This document shows positions 26,301 through 39,800 of a DNA stretch of 64,000 bases, piece by piece. The position numbers and the translations under genes are program-made. The first letter of the stretch is position 1. Each line of letters begins with the position of its first letter. The DNA comes from Embiotoca jacksoni. Lineage: Eukaryota; Chordata; Actinopteri; Embiotocidae. The notes beneath the pieces are model-generated. The model had not been told where the DNA came from and ran no database searches. It saw only the letters and a program-made list of their open reading frames with translations. Where the stretch lies: the NCBI GenBank assembly GCA_022577435.1, contig JAKOON010000018.1:11110096-11174095 (forward strand), written 5' to 3'.

Positions 26301-28672
26301 ACCAAGAAAAATAACTCGTGCGCCGGTGAAGAGATGGTATTTATGTCTCGTGTCTTATATTGCACACACCTTGCAGATGAGGTAAGAGATCGTATCTCCA
26401 GCTTTGACCCGGCGGCCGCCCAGAGAGTTGATCCACAGAGCCACATGGACGTGAGGGAGACTCTTCTTATCTGGGTAGTCCTGAGGGTCCTTTGTCAGTG
26501 CCTGGAGAAGAGAAGAGTAGGAAGCCATTATTAAACAGGCGGGGGACAGAAAATATTAAAACATCCAGCACAGAATTTGGCAAGACCCACACAAACATTG
26601 CTCTCATTTGTTCTGGCATGTTTCTTACAGGCAGAGTTTTTGGTGGCAGTGTTTCATTATGTACTATGTATTCCGCTGAACGTCTTTTTGCAGCTGTATT
26701 TAAAGAGAACTCGTTCCCTAACCCAGCTTCTAAAGATACTTGAGTGCATCCGAGTCATGAGAGGAAATGTAAACACGGAAATAGAGATGCAGCCACATCC
26801 TCACCTTGTGTATCTCATACTGGCTGAGTGGTACGTCTCCTCTGGCGACCTTCTCTCCCATCTCCACCAGGTGTTTCTGGATGTTCTCCACGATGACGTC
26901 ACGACTCTGGTCTGACAAGAGCTGACCAATCACGTAGCTACAGGAAGAGGAGGCAGGAATACATGTTCAAGACTTACAATGTACTGCTAATTAAAGATCC
27001 CTCAAAGCGCCTTACAGAGCTCAGTACACAGATATTCAAGACGGATTCTGGCTATAAAATTGTCTACATGGGAAACATATTTTAAATTGGGTTCATCTGA
27101 CTTACTTGCCACATTCCTTGGCCAGGTCACACCAATCTCTACGGACGATGTCCAGGCCTTTCAGCTCCTGCTTCACACTATATCGTCCTTCCCCAAGTTG
27201 CTCCACCACCAGCGCTGCATATTTCTTCTTCTTCAGCAGTAGAAGTGACTTGAACACTCCATCGATGTCGATCTCCAATAGTTTGTAGAGCTTGTTTACT
27301 TCTGCCTTCACCTGGGAATAAAACACACACAAATGTCAAATGGTGAAACGGCAAGAAACTTTTCCACTGATGGCTGTACGACACGGCAAACACACCTTAT
27401 TGCCCAGTTTGAAGACTTCCTCCAGAGACCTGCTGTTGGTGTTGATCATGATGGAGTCGGTGTCTCCGTAAATGACTTCCAGATTCATCTGAGTCACACA
27501 AATAAAAAGACATCAGCCTCAAATTAGGATGGGACAAAAAAAAAAAAAAAAAGATTTAATACATTACTGAAATGAAATTGCACAATTAAAATGCATGAAT
27601 CTCAAATTAGATTCACAATAGCTACAACAACCAATGACATTTAACTTCAATTTGCCCACAGTTCAATACAGAGGTAAACATCATAAAGCCAAACCCATGT
27701 ATCAAGCAGGTCATTCTATTGGCCTATACTGGTGTATCAGAGATAAAGCAGTGTCAACGTATGTATTGACCGAATCGAAAACTTTTTTGACAAAACATAA
27801 TGTGGAAAAATATGCACGGGGTAAATTAAAATAGTTAAATTTGTGGGTTTTTTTTTATAGTTGCTTTTGATAATTAAATGTCCATTGAAGTTTACTGTTC
27901 CAGTGCTCCAATAACAATGTGGACAACAAACTGTAAATGTATAACAATAATTATAATTGCAACTACTGTCTGTTTAATATACTGCATATACATTATTTGC
28001 ATATATGAAGGATATCAGCTCTTATATTGATATCATGTTTTTATCTTTTACTTCCCAATATATTGACCTCTATAATCCAGGATCGATCAGGCTCTGACCA
28101 TTATTATCTGCAACTATTTAGTAGGATACATATTTTAGGTAATTTTGTCCAGCAGTAAATTAAACTTATTTATAGTTTTTCTTAATTTGTCTGGTCTTAT
28201 TTTGGCAGAGAATTAAAAAAAAAAAAGAGCAGCAGAAAAGCTTGTTAATAACCCACCTTCTGAACCAGGTCTTTGGTGTGCATCAGAATCTGAAGAAGAG
28301 AGGAGACATAAAACTATGAATGCTGCAATACAACACATACACAAGCACAGTAAACAAACACCACTCAGGAACGAACATTGATTAAATATTAAGTTTCTAT
28401 GTTATTTATTGCGTGTGTGTGTGTGTGTGGTGTGTGTACGCGCATTCGTGTGGACATGGGAGCAGAGCAGGTGACTTGCTTTTAAATGGGGGATAATTGG
28501 CTAAGAGGGCAATTACGAGAGCATGCTGCGACAGGCGTCTTTTCAACCCACACATATTCTTAGCTGCACACGCTCAAACACACACATGCACCTTAATGAC
28601 TCGTAGTGGCATTTATATCCTGCAGGGTGAGTGACGGAGGAATACGAAAATTCTGTTAACGCAGGATGTCCA

Positions 28673-28729
<57 letters not shown>

Positions 28730-30620
28730 TGCGTGTGCGTAAGAGAGGGAAAGCTCTGAGCAGCAGAGGGATCCAAACAGGTGGGGGGCCCAGAGGAGGG
28801 GAGGGCAGTGTGGGGGCCTCGGGTCGCTAATCTGGGGGGTCGGAGGGACGGAACGCGGTGTGACCTGTCACCAGCAATCTGCTCCTCAATCAACCGCAGA
28901 CGCATATATACACACCCCGACTCACACTGTGCGCCGTGTGGGGACAAGGACGTGGCTATTTCAGAGTGTGAGGAAGGGGCGGGGTCGGGCTTCCACTCCC
29001 TGAAACCAGAGTGGGCCGTAAGCATGCTTTATGGGCTGCTACATACCACTGAGCGGTGGGGGGAGTTTGACTCATTCACAGAACAGCCTCCTCTATTAGG
29101 GACTGCAGTCAAGGTCAAGGTCTCACCACACACACACACTCGCAATTGCACAACCAAACCTTGGCCTCAGCACACACTCTATGCAGTGAATTGTGCTACT
29201 AAGCTTTTAAGCAGGCAAAATGACGAGCCTGTCTCCGGCCTGTTTAGGAGGGAAACGGGAAGGAAAAGAGGGTCCTGGGGCAGACCAAGTACACAGTATG
29301 GGTGGGAAGCATCAAAGGCCTCACAGTATGATATTATCACAATAATCAAGTCACAATGTCATTGCAAAATTAAACATGAGATATTATGACAGGGTTGGAC
29401 ATAACCGATGGCCTGAGGTGCTTAAATTTCACTCAGGGCAAATTGATTGGACAGACACTTGTCCATTTCTGCCTGTAACAGTGTAGAGTCAAAATGACTA
29501 CAGCTGGTGCCAGAAGTCTTCAGGTTCTTTAAAAATATCTATTCTTTAACAATTGTTAAGAGTTTCTTTTGCAAATTAAAACAAAGTGAGACAAACATAC
29601 ACGGAAGTTGGCAGAATTAAATGTAATGTAACATATACTGCATCTCAAGGGACAATACAGAAATCTGGAAGGGGGAAACACCCCTGGCAAAATCCCTGGG
29701 GACCCTACTTACTTAATTTAACTACACCTGCAATGTGAGGCTTCAGAATCACTTAATTTTTTCATTTAATTGTCTTCTGAGGATTTTCACCATTGTTTGT
29801 GGATTCTTGGGATCTCTGACCCCATGTTAGACACATTACACCAGAATCTTTGGGACTTTCCACAGAGCAGCGATGAAGGGGACATTTGAATTACTTTCGA
29901 TTCTGATACAGACACCTCACGAATTGAGCCTTTTTACTTTTTACCCTTAATTCAGAGAAGTAAGAGAACTTTCTGTTTTATCAAAAATAATTACGTTTTC
30001 AGTTTGTTGATCTGACTTTAATCATTTTTATTGCAGAAATATACGATTGTTAAAGAGACAGACTGACCAACAGGATAAATAATCAAACAAGGATACTAAT
30101 CCAGGCAGGTCAATACCAGACAAAGTATTACTTGATCATTATGACACAAAATCCTGTTCATGCAAAAACTGTTTCAGAGTATTTCTGCTCATTTATTTGG
30201 ATCATTCCCCCCAAAAAACTTAATATGCCTTGGTTGCGTTCAGAAAGACTATAGTACTGCATGAAGAAATGATGATCCGTGTTAAAATGTAGCCTTCATT
30301 CAAACTTATGGGCTTTTCTTTAATAATTTACAACAGCAGGAGAAAAGCGCTGCAAGAGTTCAAGACTTCGGCGTGGAGTCTGGAATGATCGGAGGATAGA
30401 CGGAAAGAAAGGGCAGAGGAGTGATGAAGTGGAGAAGAGAGGCAGAGTGAAAGCAAAGTGAGGAGAAGGGGAGAGCCAAGCGAGGTGAGAATGCGTTGAT
30501 GTAATTGATGTGGGGACTCATTTAGACGGGTTTTCCATATGCTGTCAGTCCCAGCAGGACCGACTGCTTTAAGGAATGAACCGTGTGAAAGACAAGTCGT
30601 TTGACCATGACGCTGGAATG

Positions 30621-30699
<79 letters not shown>

Positions 30700-33350
30700 T
30701 CATCTTTAAACGCATACTATACAGACCAATGCAAACACATATCCCCAGGGGGTAAAAAGAGTGAGGGTATGTCTTCACCCTGATGACTACACTAGTCACC
30801 GCCATGCATGCCGCTCATTCTGGGGCAAACAACTGAAAAAACGTGAGAGAGGACTCGTATCACTTAATACTAAGTAATTTGCGTCAGACAGGAAACCAGG
30901 CCTCATTAATCTGAACTCTTTGTTCTTCATATTAAACACATACAAACATGACTTGACAAGCATAAAATCCATCAGTGACAGAAAAACAGCTTGGTGCTCA
31001 ACATCAGATTTTTGCCCGACCTTTAAAAAAAACAAAACCTATTCTTTCAATTTGTAGAATCAATAATTTGAACTATGCATTAGGTTATAATTACTTAACT
31101 AATTAATTAACAAATTTACACCCCGTTAAGCTAAATCTGCCCTGGTTCTCTTACTTTCCCCTATTTTCTACTCTGTAAATTCTTAAAATCTGTTAAAATC
31201 TTTCAATCACTATGTACTTTTTCTTCACACTGTAAAACATCACACAGTTTCCTAATGTTCCAGCCTCCTTCCCTTCTTGGCTCCTTGGTGTTAATACAGT
31301 GTAATTACACTGGACAGTAATTGAGCAGCTCACTGACAAGTGCTCCCGCAGAGACGGATTGGGACGGAAGCTTTGTGAGCAAAATGGACTGATGGACTCT
31401 TTTTTTTTTTCCTTATAATTTGTAATCCCTGTCCTACGTCACCTTTCTTTTCATGCCAATCCAGGTGAGGGCTCAGATGTCAGCTGGCATTCTTTGGGTT
31501 AAGATCCATTAATGGGGCTCTGAGGTCAAATGAGAAGGTGTGTTGAATTTAGTAGAATACAGTCTACTGTATTCAAACACACTGCCATGAATTACTGTTC
31601 CTCACGTTTCTCTAAACAACGAACAGAGAGAACAAAATGTCCAGCAGGAACTGATGGGCAAGTTTTAAGGAAAATAATAAGATGGTTGCATTGACTGCTT
31701 CTTTCCCCAACCACACAATTAAAAACATTATAAACAAGCCATCCATTAACTTTATTGTATTGGCACATAGCTATCTACTTAGGCAGCTTGCACAGATTGA
31801 TAAAATCCCCCGGTTTCAATTTAAATAAATCTTACATTAGAACGCCTTATTTCACTTTTTTTAAACAGACTTTTGGCCTCACACCTGCCTGAGTTATGTG
31901 CACTGCAGTAACCGAGTCGGTGCGCAGCTGCTTAACTTGCATTTACAGATAAAAGGCTGCATGCGAGGCGTTTGGGGAACATCTGTACCCGTTTTAGTGT
32001 CAACTGACAATTCTAGTTTCAACAGATAGCCAACAAGTAAGTCATTTAGGGAACATCTGTAAAGTACAGCGTTTACGGATATGCCAGTGTGTGAGGCGTT
32101 TAGGAAACATCTGTGAATTGTAGCATCTGCCGATAGCCTGCATACGAGTTCTTTGACTTCAGAGAAATAACCTGGGTTACAGTCTCCCCCGTTTAATCTG
32201 CATGACTCTCGACATGCACATCTCTCACACGCCGCAACACCCATCACCACAAGTAAATTCTCAACCTGTGGGTAACGCTGGCCAAACATCCTGTATCATG
32301 ATCTCGTGCCCTCTTCGTCTGCCTAACTCAACAGTGTGAAAGCATACCGAGATGCAAGCTTTAAATTGTGTCGTATAAACTATATGAAAATAACATTTGA
32401 ATTCCACAAAAAAAAAAACTCATCAGACATGAAGCTGGCAGCAGATGTCTGCAGCAGACACACTAGGTTTGGATCTGTCAGTTCGAGTGCGAGCGCCGTG
32501 GAGAGTTCTTGTATTTGTGCACTATTTCTACTTACAGGTGGTGTTTTGTCTTTGCACTACCGATTTCTAAAACCTAATATACCCACCAAATCTGCCTTCA
32601 GACTTGAGGACACAGACTTCAGGGCACCAGAACATGTCGTTTGGTTAAGTGGAGCAAACAAAGTCTGTAACAATCAAAGCTGCCACAAAGTGACCGAACG
32701 AGACGACTACATGAGCGCAAGTCCCATGACAACTGAAAAATCCTGTTCAGTTGACAAGTGCAGTCGAATAAATCTCGATTCCAAACCAAGATTTTAAGAA
32801 CAGAATAAGTTGGAAAAAGCAGAAAGGTTTTGAGGTTTGATTTTCCCATCGACACTTTTTGATACCCGTCCTAATACTTCAGTAAAAGCTTCACTTTCTG
32901 ACTTCACTTTGCACAGCTTTTATTTCGGGCTTGTTAACAATGTCTCTTGTCTTTGCATGTGCACCTGTGTGCCTGCACATGAGCTGTAGCCATTAGCTGT
33001 GTGTTATTGCACCCTGTCATGCTAATTGATGAGTAGTTCGAGCCTCGTTAATATATCCGCCTTCCCCCAGCTGTTGCTAAGCTTTTTGTTGGCCTCATCT
33101 ATTAGGGAATTACGTGTCTTGTCGTCATGTCACCCTCATTTATTCCCCCTCCTTCTCATCAAAATATCTTTTGTCTTTTGCCAGGCTGTCATTTTAATAA
33201 GAATATTGGTCTTAACTGACCTGCTCGGTTGAGGGAGGAATTGTTTGCGAATTTAAAGAAAGGACTTGAGACAACAGACACAATGATAAGCAGACAAATG
33301 AGCGAGACGCAGGCTCGTCAAAAGGCCATGCCTCCATTTTTGTCTCCTAT

Positions 33351-33393
<43 letters not shown>

Positions 33394-33759
33394 TATAGAC
33401 CACAGACCCCTCCGCTGATCAGCAGATCAGAAGCGGCATGTTAAACCTCAGTGTGGTAGAGGGCCCTTGTAAAAAGAGCCTGGGGCACCAGTGACGATTG
33501 TTTTGAAAAGCACTCAGCTGAAAAGCATTTTGGGATGACAGTCGGCCGACTGAAATAGCACCTGTGGAGGAACACACCACTGTCAGAGCTGGGTGGGGGG
33601 TGGTGGGGGGGCACATACACACAACGCATACACAAGGTGCTTGAGTATGCGTGCATGTACACACATTTTCAAACACTCTTTCACGAACACAATCTCACAC
33701 ACAAAGATGCATAAAAGATTTCTATTCTCTCATCTGCGCACACGTACACACGCGCACAC

Positions 33760-33807
<48 letters not shown>

Positions 33808-36800
33808 GTCAGATGCCATAGCTGTGCTCTCATGTCTTCTGCTGCGAAGGTCAATCTGTTGTAAAGCTGTGGCTGATTTAATACAACCGGCCGAGATCAC
33901 AAACACCAGCGTTGATTGAAAATAACTCCACAATGGCAACAATCCTCCGGTTGTCTGGTCAATTAAAATATGGTACTTTAATAGCTGGAAAGGAGACGTG
34001 CTGCTATGTCTTTGCGTTTGCTCTGGCACGGGCAGGGTAGTCACTGACAAATTATCAACATGCTGTCAAGCAGATAAGTATTGTATGAGTGGCTCGTCAA
34101 CAAGGCTCTTTAAAATGTGATATTTAGGATGTTAAAATGAAATTCTGTTGGTCATTCATCAGCTTTAATGTCATACACCGATATATGTCTCTGACCTATT
34201 CTGAACTGTGCCTTAAATATGACACCTATATTATTCAGCTCTCTTAAGTTACAACTCCAGCCACCCTAAAGTCAAAGAAAAGTCTTTAATTGTCAGAAAA
34301 TGGTGAAAAATGTTGGTAGTGCAGCCTGAAAGATCTCGTTCCGACCCAACTCACAGTCCACGACCAAAAGATATTCCATTTATTATCATGCAGGACTAAA
34401 GGAACTAGAAAATATTCATATTTAAGAAGCTGGAATCTGAGAATTTTTGTATTCTCGCAAAAAAAAAAAAAAAAAAAAAGCCTCATAACTTCCTGATTGT
34501 CAAAAATGGTGGTGATTAATTTTCTGCCGATCATCTAATCAACTGAAATTGTTGCAGTTCAACTGTGGGATTAAATCAAATGCCTCAATATTTATGACTC
34601 ACAAAGCCATATAAATATATGGATAATGTAACAATATTTTGGGAATGACAATGGCCATTTTGTTTTACAACAGTACTATATGATATTGGCTCATAGTTAC
34701 AAGCATCATTTCATATCGTAGACTGTAAACAGCAAATGTTGGGTATCTTTTACTTGACAAACCATGAGTCAAAAAAGTTATTATCAAAATAGTTATTCTC
34801 TTGTTAACTGCTTAATCATTACAGAACTGAACCTGCTGTAAACCTGCAAATGGATTCAGAAAACGGTATCAAAGCTGAAGCTTTGATATCATTTTCATGA
34901 TGGATCATGTGTCATGTCTTGGGTCATAATCCGGAAACTTCAAGTTTATAATAGCACTGAGCATATCTATAACCTCTTTGCCAAGTCAGTTAAAACCATT
35001 TCCTAATTATCCACTTATTTACAACTGAGTGGGGACAGTGACCCTGATAAGACACCACATGTCAGATCAATCCATTATCAATTATAATCCCTGCTACTAG
35101 CTCGGTCTCACATTGCCTCATTAGTAGGTGTTACTAAAGTCGCAGTTTGGATTCTGAGATCTTGTCCCGTCCACCGTCGGCCGCCACAGACAAGCTGATG
35201 CAGCCAAAATAGCAGCACTGCTCCCATGTGACTATTTGTTAAGTCCACTCCTATCAGGAGCAAAGCCAGCTCTTTAAGAGGACTACAGGACCATGGAAAC
35301 ATCGCAGCCCTCATTTCCCCCGACACAAGCATGCATGTGAAAACACGCGCACGCCAGCGTAGCCAGGCTTATGTATTCTTACATCTAATTCAGGGAAATG
35401 TGAAAAGGACTCCTGTGATTCTGAGACGGCGTCGGCAGCGACTGAGACCCTGAATGAAAGAAATGGGGGGCGACAACATTTACTCACACGGCATCACGGC
35501 ACACAGCCTGACAGGCGCGGCCACAAATGAGACATGATAGAGTGGTTCAGGTATTCCTGTGTCTAATTCTGGGAAATGATTTGTGATTCTTGAGACAAGA
35601 GGGATGATACAGAACCTGAACGAGCGACACCGGGGCGGGGGCGGGGGGGCAACAATATTTACTTAGACTTCATTACAACCACACGCACCCTTGCACCCAT
35701 GTACATACAGGGGCTTAACCTAAACCAAACTTTGACCTCTCTGCACCCTCGGCTCTGTCACACAAGCCCGCTTCTATCCTTCACTCTGCATGCCATCCAA
35801 TAATGTCAACTACGAGCTCCTGTCAGGCTGTTTTTAAACACAAGGACAGAGACTCAATTACAGCAGAATGGCTTTCCGGAGTCATCCGCCGTCCTGAGAC
35901 ACACACACACACCTGCTAATGGTTGTCAGATTTTCTGGCAAAGAGGTCAAAAGGTCAAACCAATTTGCGATCCGCAACAATCAGCGGCTTCTAGCGGCCT
36001 GTGCTGTTAACATCACTCGATTATGAGGGCATAAACACACTAATGGGCACATAGTTTGGGCTCGGAGTAAAAAAATAAAAAATAAAAAATAAAAAAGATA
36101 ACGAAGAAACCGAAGGATCAAAGAAGACAACTTCTGAGTTACTCTAACGGCGAGAAGATAAAGCAGTTTTCACAGAAACATTTATTTTTGTAAAGATTAG
36201 CAATATTAACAAGAGCAACCAGCCGAATCCTGCAACTGATCCTTCGTCTCCCAGCAGGTTTCCAGAAGTTCCTTCTTTCTCAAAGTTTAATTCTCTCCAT
36301 TTGTCATGTCAAACTCTCGGATTCAGAATTCGGAGATCCAACCAGCCGGGCGATCGGCGGACAATAAAAGTCTTTCTGGTGTTTCAAATACATTTCTCAG
36401 TCTATTATAACTGCATGCATGTAAGTTGTCTGTGTTTGATATATCGGTTTCTCTGTGCCCAACTGTTCTCTGGCGAACATACAAAAGAACCTAAAATAAC
36501 GCTGAGGGGTTGAGGGGGACATCAATCTGTGGTGGACCCTCGACTGTGTAATCCTAAACCTTCACCTTCCTCTTAATACCCATCATCCCCCCCCTTAATA
36601 CCCACACATACCAGGACAGAGTAGGGCCACAACAAATGGTCCCCCGACAAAGGGCAGAGTTCGGCCAGTAGCACTTGTGCGCGCACACACAGACGGGTAT
36701 TAGCGCGCACACACATCATCACGTCGACAGACGCAGATAGTTAAACATGCCCAAGACACACATACAAGAGTCAGGAGGGGAGATGGGGGGGGGGGGGGCT

Positions 36801-39800
36801 TTTCCCCTCTTAAGTTGGCAAATTTGATCAGAAGAGCCACAGCCAAGGGTCTGTCAACCCCCTCTAAGCCCCCCCCCCCCCATCGCTGGGCGACCACTGC
36901 AGCCCCCGGCATGACCCATCCTGCCACAGGAGGTGTGTGTGTGTGCGTGTGTGTGTGTGTGTGAGGGGGGGGGGGGCTTAGGCCTCAATTTAAAATGAGA
37001 GTGAGAGAAAGATGAGAACCGAGCCAATCAATAAATACGGAGAACACATGCACATTCACCCCGGACACCAGTCCAAACAGATGAAGGGAACTCACAGAGG
37101 GGCCGGGGGGGCCGGGGGGATTAACACTGCGGACAGGGCAGTGAACAGTGTACGTGTTACAATTATAAAAATAAAAAGCCTCCTAAATCATGAGATGAAA
37201 GTAGAGTGCAAATGTGACGATTAAAATGGGGGCGGGAGAACAAACGGCAATACCCACAAATACACCAGAAACCCGGCTCTAAATGCCAGCTGGCTTTTCT
37301 GGCTCGCTGCAGTCGGAAACTACCAAGAACTACTTGGCTTACGTTCTTTTAATTTTAGGGCTCCATTCGAAATCAGTAAAACTCCCCCGTTTGGTTCAAA
37401 CTACTGTTGCCTTTTGCTGCTTTGCCTGAACCAAGCAGTGTACATGAGGTCAGAGAGTGAAAGCTCACAAACAAGAACCACATATGAAAATGAAAATATG
37501 AAAAACATATGAAAATACATCTTAGCCCTGCTAAGATGTATTTTCATTTTGCCAGTCCAGAAAAGCAAATAAATGACCTACACGCTACAGGGAACTACAA
37601 AATGGGATTTAATAGTTGGTAGAATCACCATGTTACAATAACACAAAGTGTAAAGAAGAACACATTTCTCATTTAAACAGAAGTGAGTAATTGAATTTAC
37701 TGGGGAAAAAAACATCACTTTTGACTAACTGAATATTTGAGATTTTAAGTATTAACTTCAGATTTTTTTTATGATTTTCAACGCAGTTTTTAACAAGTAC
37801 AAATGTTACAATGTAGATTTTAAAGAGCAGTAAATTATTCCCAACGACGTATCCTCATATTTATAGCGGGACTCCCGGTGTTGCTTCTCTGTGCCGATGC
37901 CATGCTCTCCTCCAAGCACACAACCGGCAGTATAAATAGAGTTGTGTCTGGGATCATAGATACAAAGTAAACAAAACACTAAGATCGAGTGAGGTGGGAT
38001 CTCCTGCTGCATCAGCAAACCGGGGTACCCGCTGTGTACTCAGTGAACTGAGGGTTCAGATCTGACCGATGACCTTTTGATGCGAGTCTCTCCGGTCTAT
38101 CATATCACTCTTCGCTGTATGAAAAATACTAATGCAGTTAAGTCCTAATGAAACATAATCCAAATCGTTTACCATCCATTCAGGACCCTGGGTAACTACA
38201 GGAGGTTGAGAATATCTAAAACCCCTAATATGTCTACATGAATATACGCTAAGTTGGCAATTCATTATGTAAAAAAAAACAACGCAGTCTAACGCAACAA
38301 TCCTGTAACAAATGTTTTCGTAATAAAGGTCATGATGGTTCGTATTTGTTTGAACCGTCTCAGAAGTGTTGATGAAACTGTTTGGACATTTTGGAGGCTG
38401 CAGTTTGTGGTGCTGCTGAAATGCACGACATTATAGTGACAGGTGTTGCTATTAATTTGTCCATCGCATCTGTCAATGAAGGGCAGGCTAAATAAAAGCA
38501 AACACTACTTTGCATGATGCGGCATAGTGTAACAGTGCCACAATCTGCAGCCTCCAACATAATATATGTATTTTGCACGTCGTCCTTTATCTTTAACGAC
38601 AGTATTGATCTTCCTGTGCACTTGCGATTGTGGATGTTCTGCTATTCTTTACAGGTGATTCTTTTCAGCTTCTTCTTTTCAGATGTTCTGTTGGATTCAA
38701 CTTTACTTGGCCGGGTTATAGTTATAACGGTTTTCTTTTTTTTTTTTTAGAAACTCTTGTGTGATTGTTGCAGTGTGTTTGACATCATTGTCGTAATGAA
38801 AAATTCTTCTTTTGCCAAGTTTCTTGAGACTGGGAGTCATAAATTCATTAAGTATATGGGGAAACAATCTTACTTTCAAAATGCCACCTGCAGCCCGATA
38901 TGAGTACACTCCCGCCTCCAATGTTTCACAGCCGGTACCATGCAGTCAGTGCCGTGGTCCTGGCCAGGTCCACAGGAAACAGCCTGGACCCCATTAGATC
39001 CAAACAAATTCCCTCTACACTCAAAAATATAAACGCAATGTAATGCTACAGACCTACGATGTCTTTTATGTACACCAAAAGGTGTTAAAATCGATCGCCT
39101 TTGCCAAGGAAACTCATCCACCTGACAGGTGTGGCACATCCAGATGCTGATTAAACAGCAGGATTACAGCACAGATGTCCAGTGGACTGGTCACAATATA
39201 AGGCCACTCCAAAATAGGCAGTTTTATCTTGGGAAAACTTTTTTTTTTTTTTTTTTACATTGTGAGGCACAATTTCACATGCATCTACCATTTGTCTCAT
39301 ATTGGACACATACATGGCACATCTCTGCATATAGTTGATCAGGTTGCTGATTGGCTGGTTCACTCCTGTTCAATGGCGGTGCAAGGATATTGGCAGGAAT
39401 TGTAACAAGCAGTCATATACCCCAATATGGAGAATCCCAACCATGCTCAATGGGTGACATGTCTGGAGAGCATGCAGGCCACGCAACAACTAGGACGTTT
39501 TCAACTTCCAAGAAATCTGTACAGATCCTTGCGAACATTGGACCATGTATCATCACGCTGCAACATGAGGAATGGTGGCGCACGAATGGCACAACAATCG
39601 GCCTTGGGACATCTTCGGCATTTTCATTTGCCCTCTGAAGTCGGTTATGACGACAAACTGAGATCAAGACCTCAAGAGAGGACAACAAGGCCTTAGATGA
39701 GACGGTTTCAGACAGTTTGTGTAAAAGTTCCTCAGCCAGTTGGATGTGCTACTAAGTTCCTGAAAATTATGTCAGAGATGTCTTATGATGGTGAAATGAA

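Noticed and set aside
32336..32797. 153-codon plus-strand open frame
   Set aside because: No recognisable domain, intronic, antisense to POLA1, poly-A near its start; likely chance.
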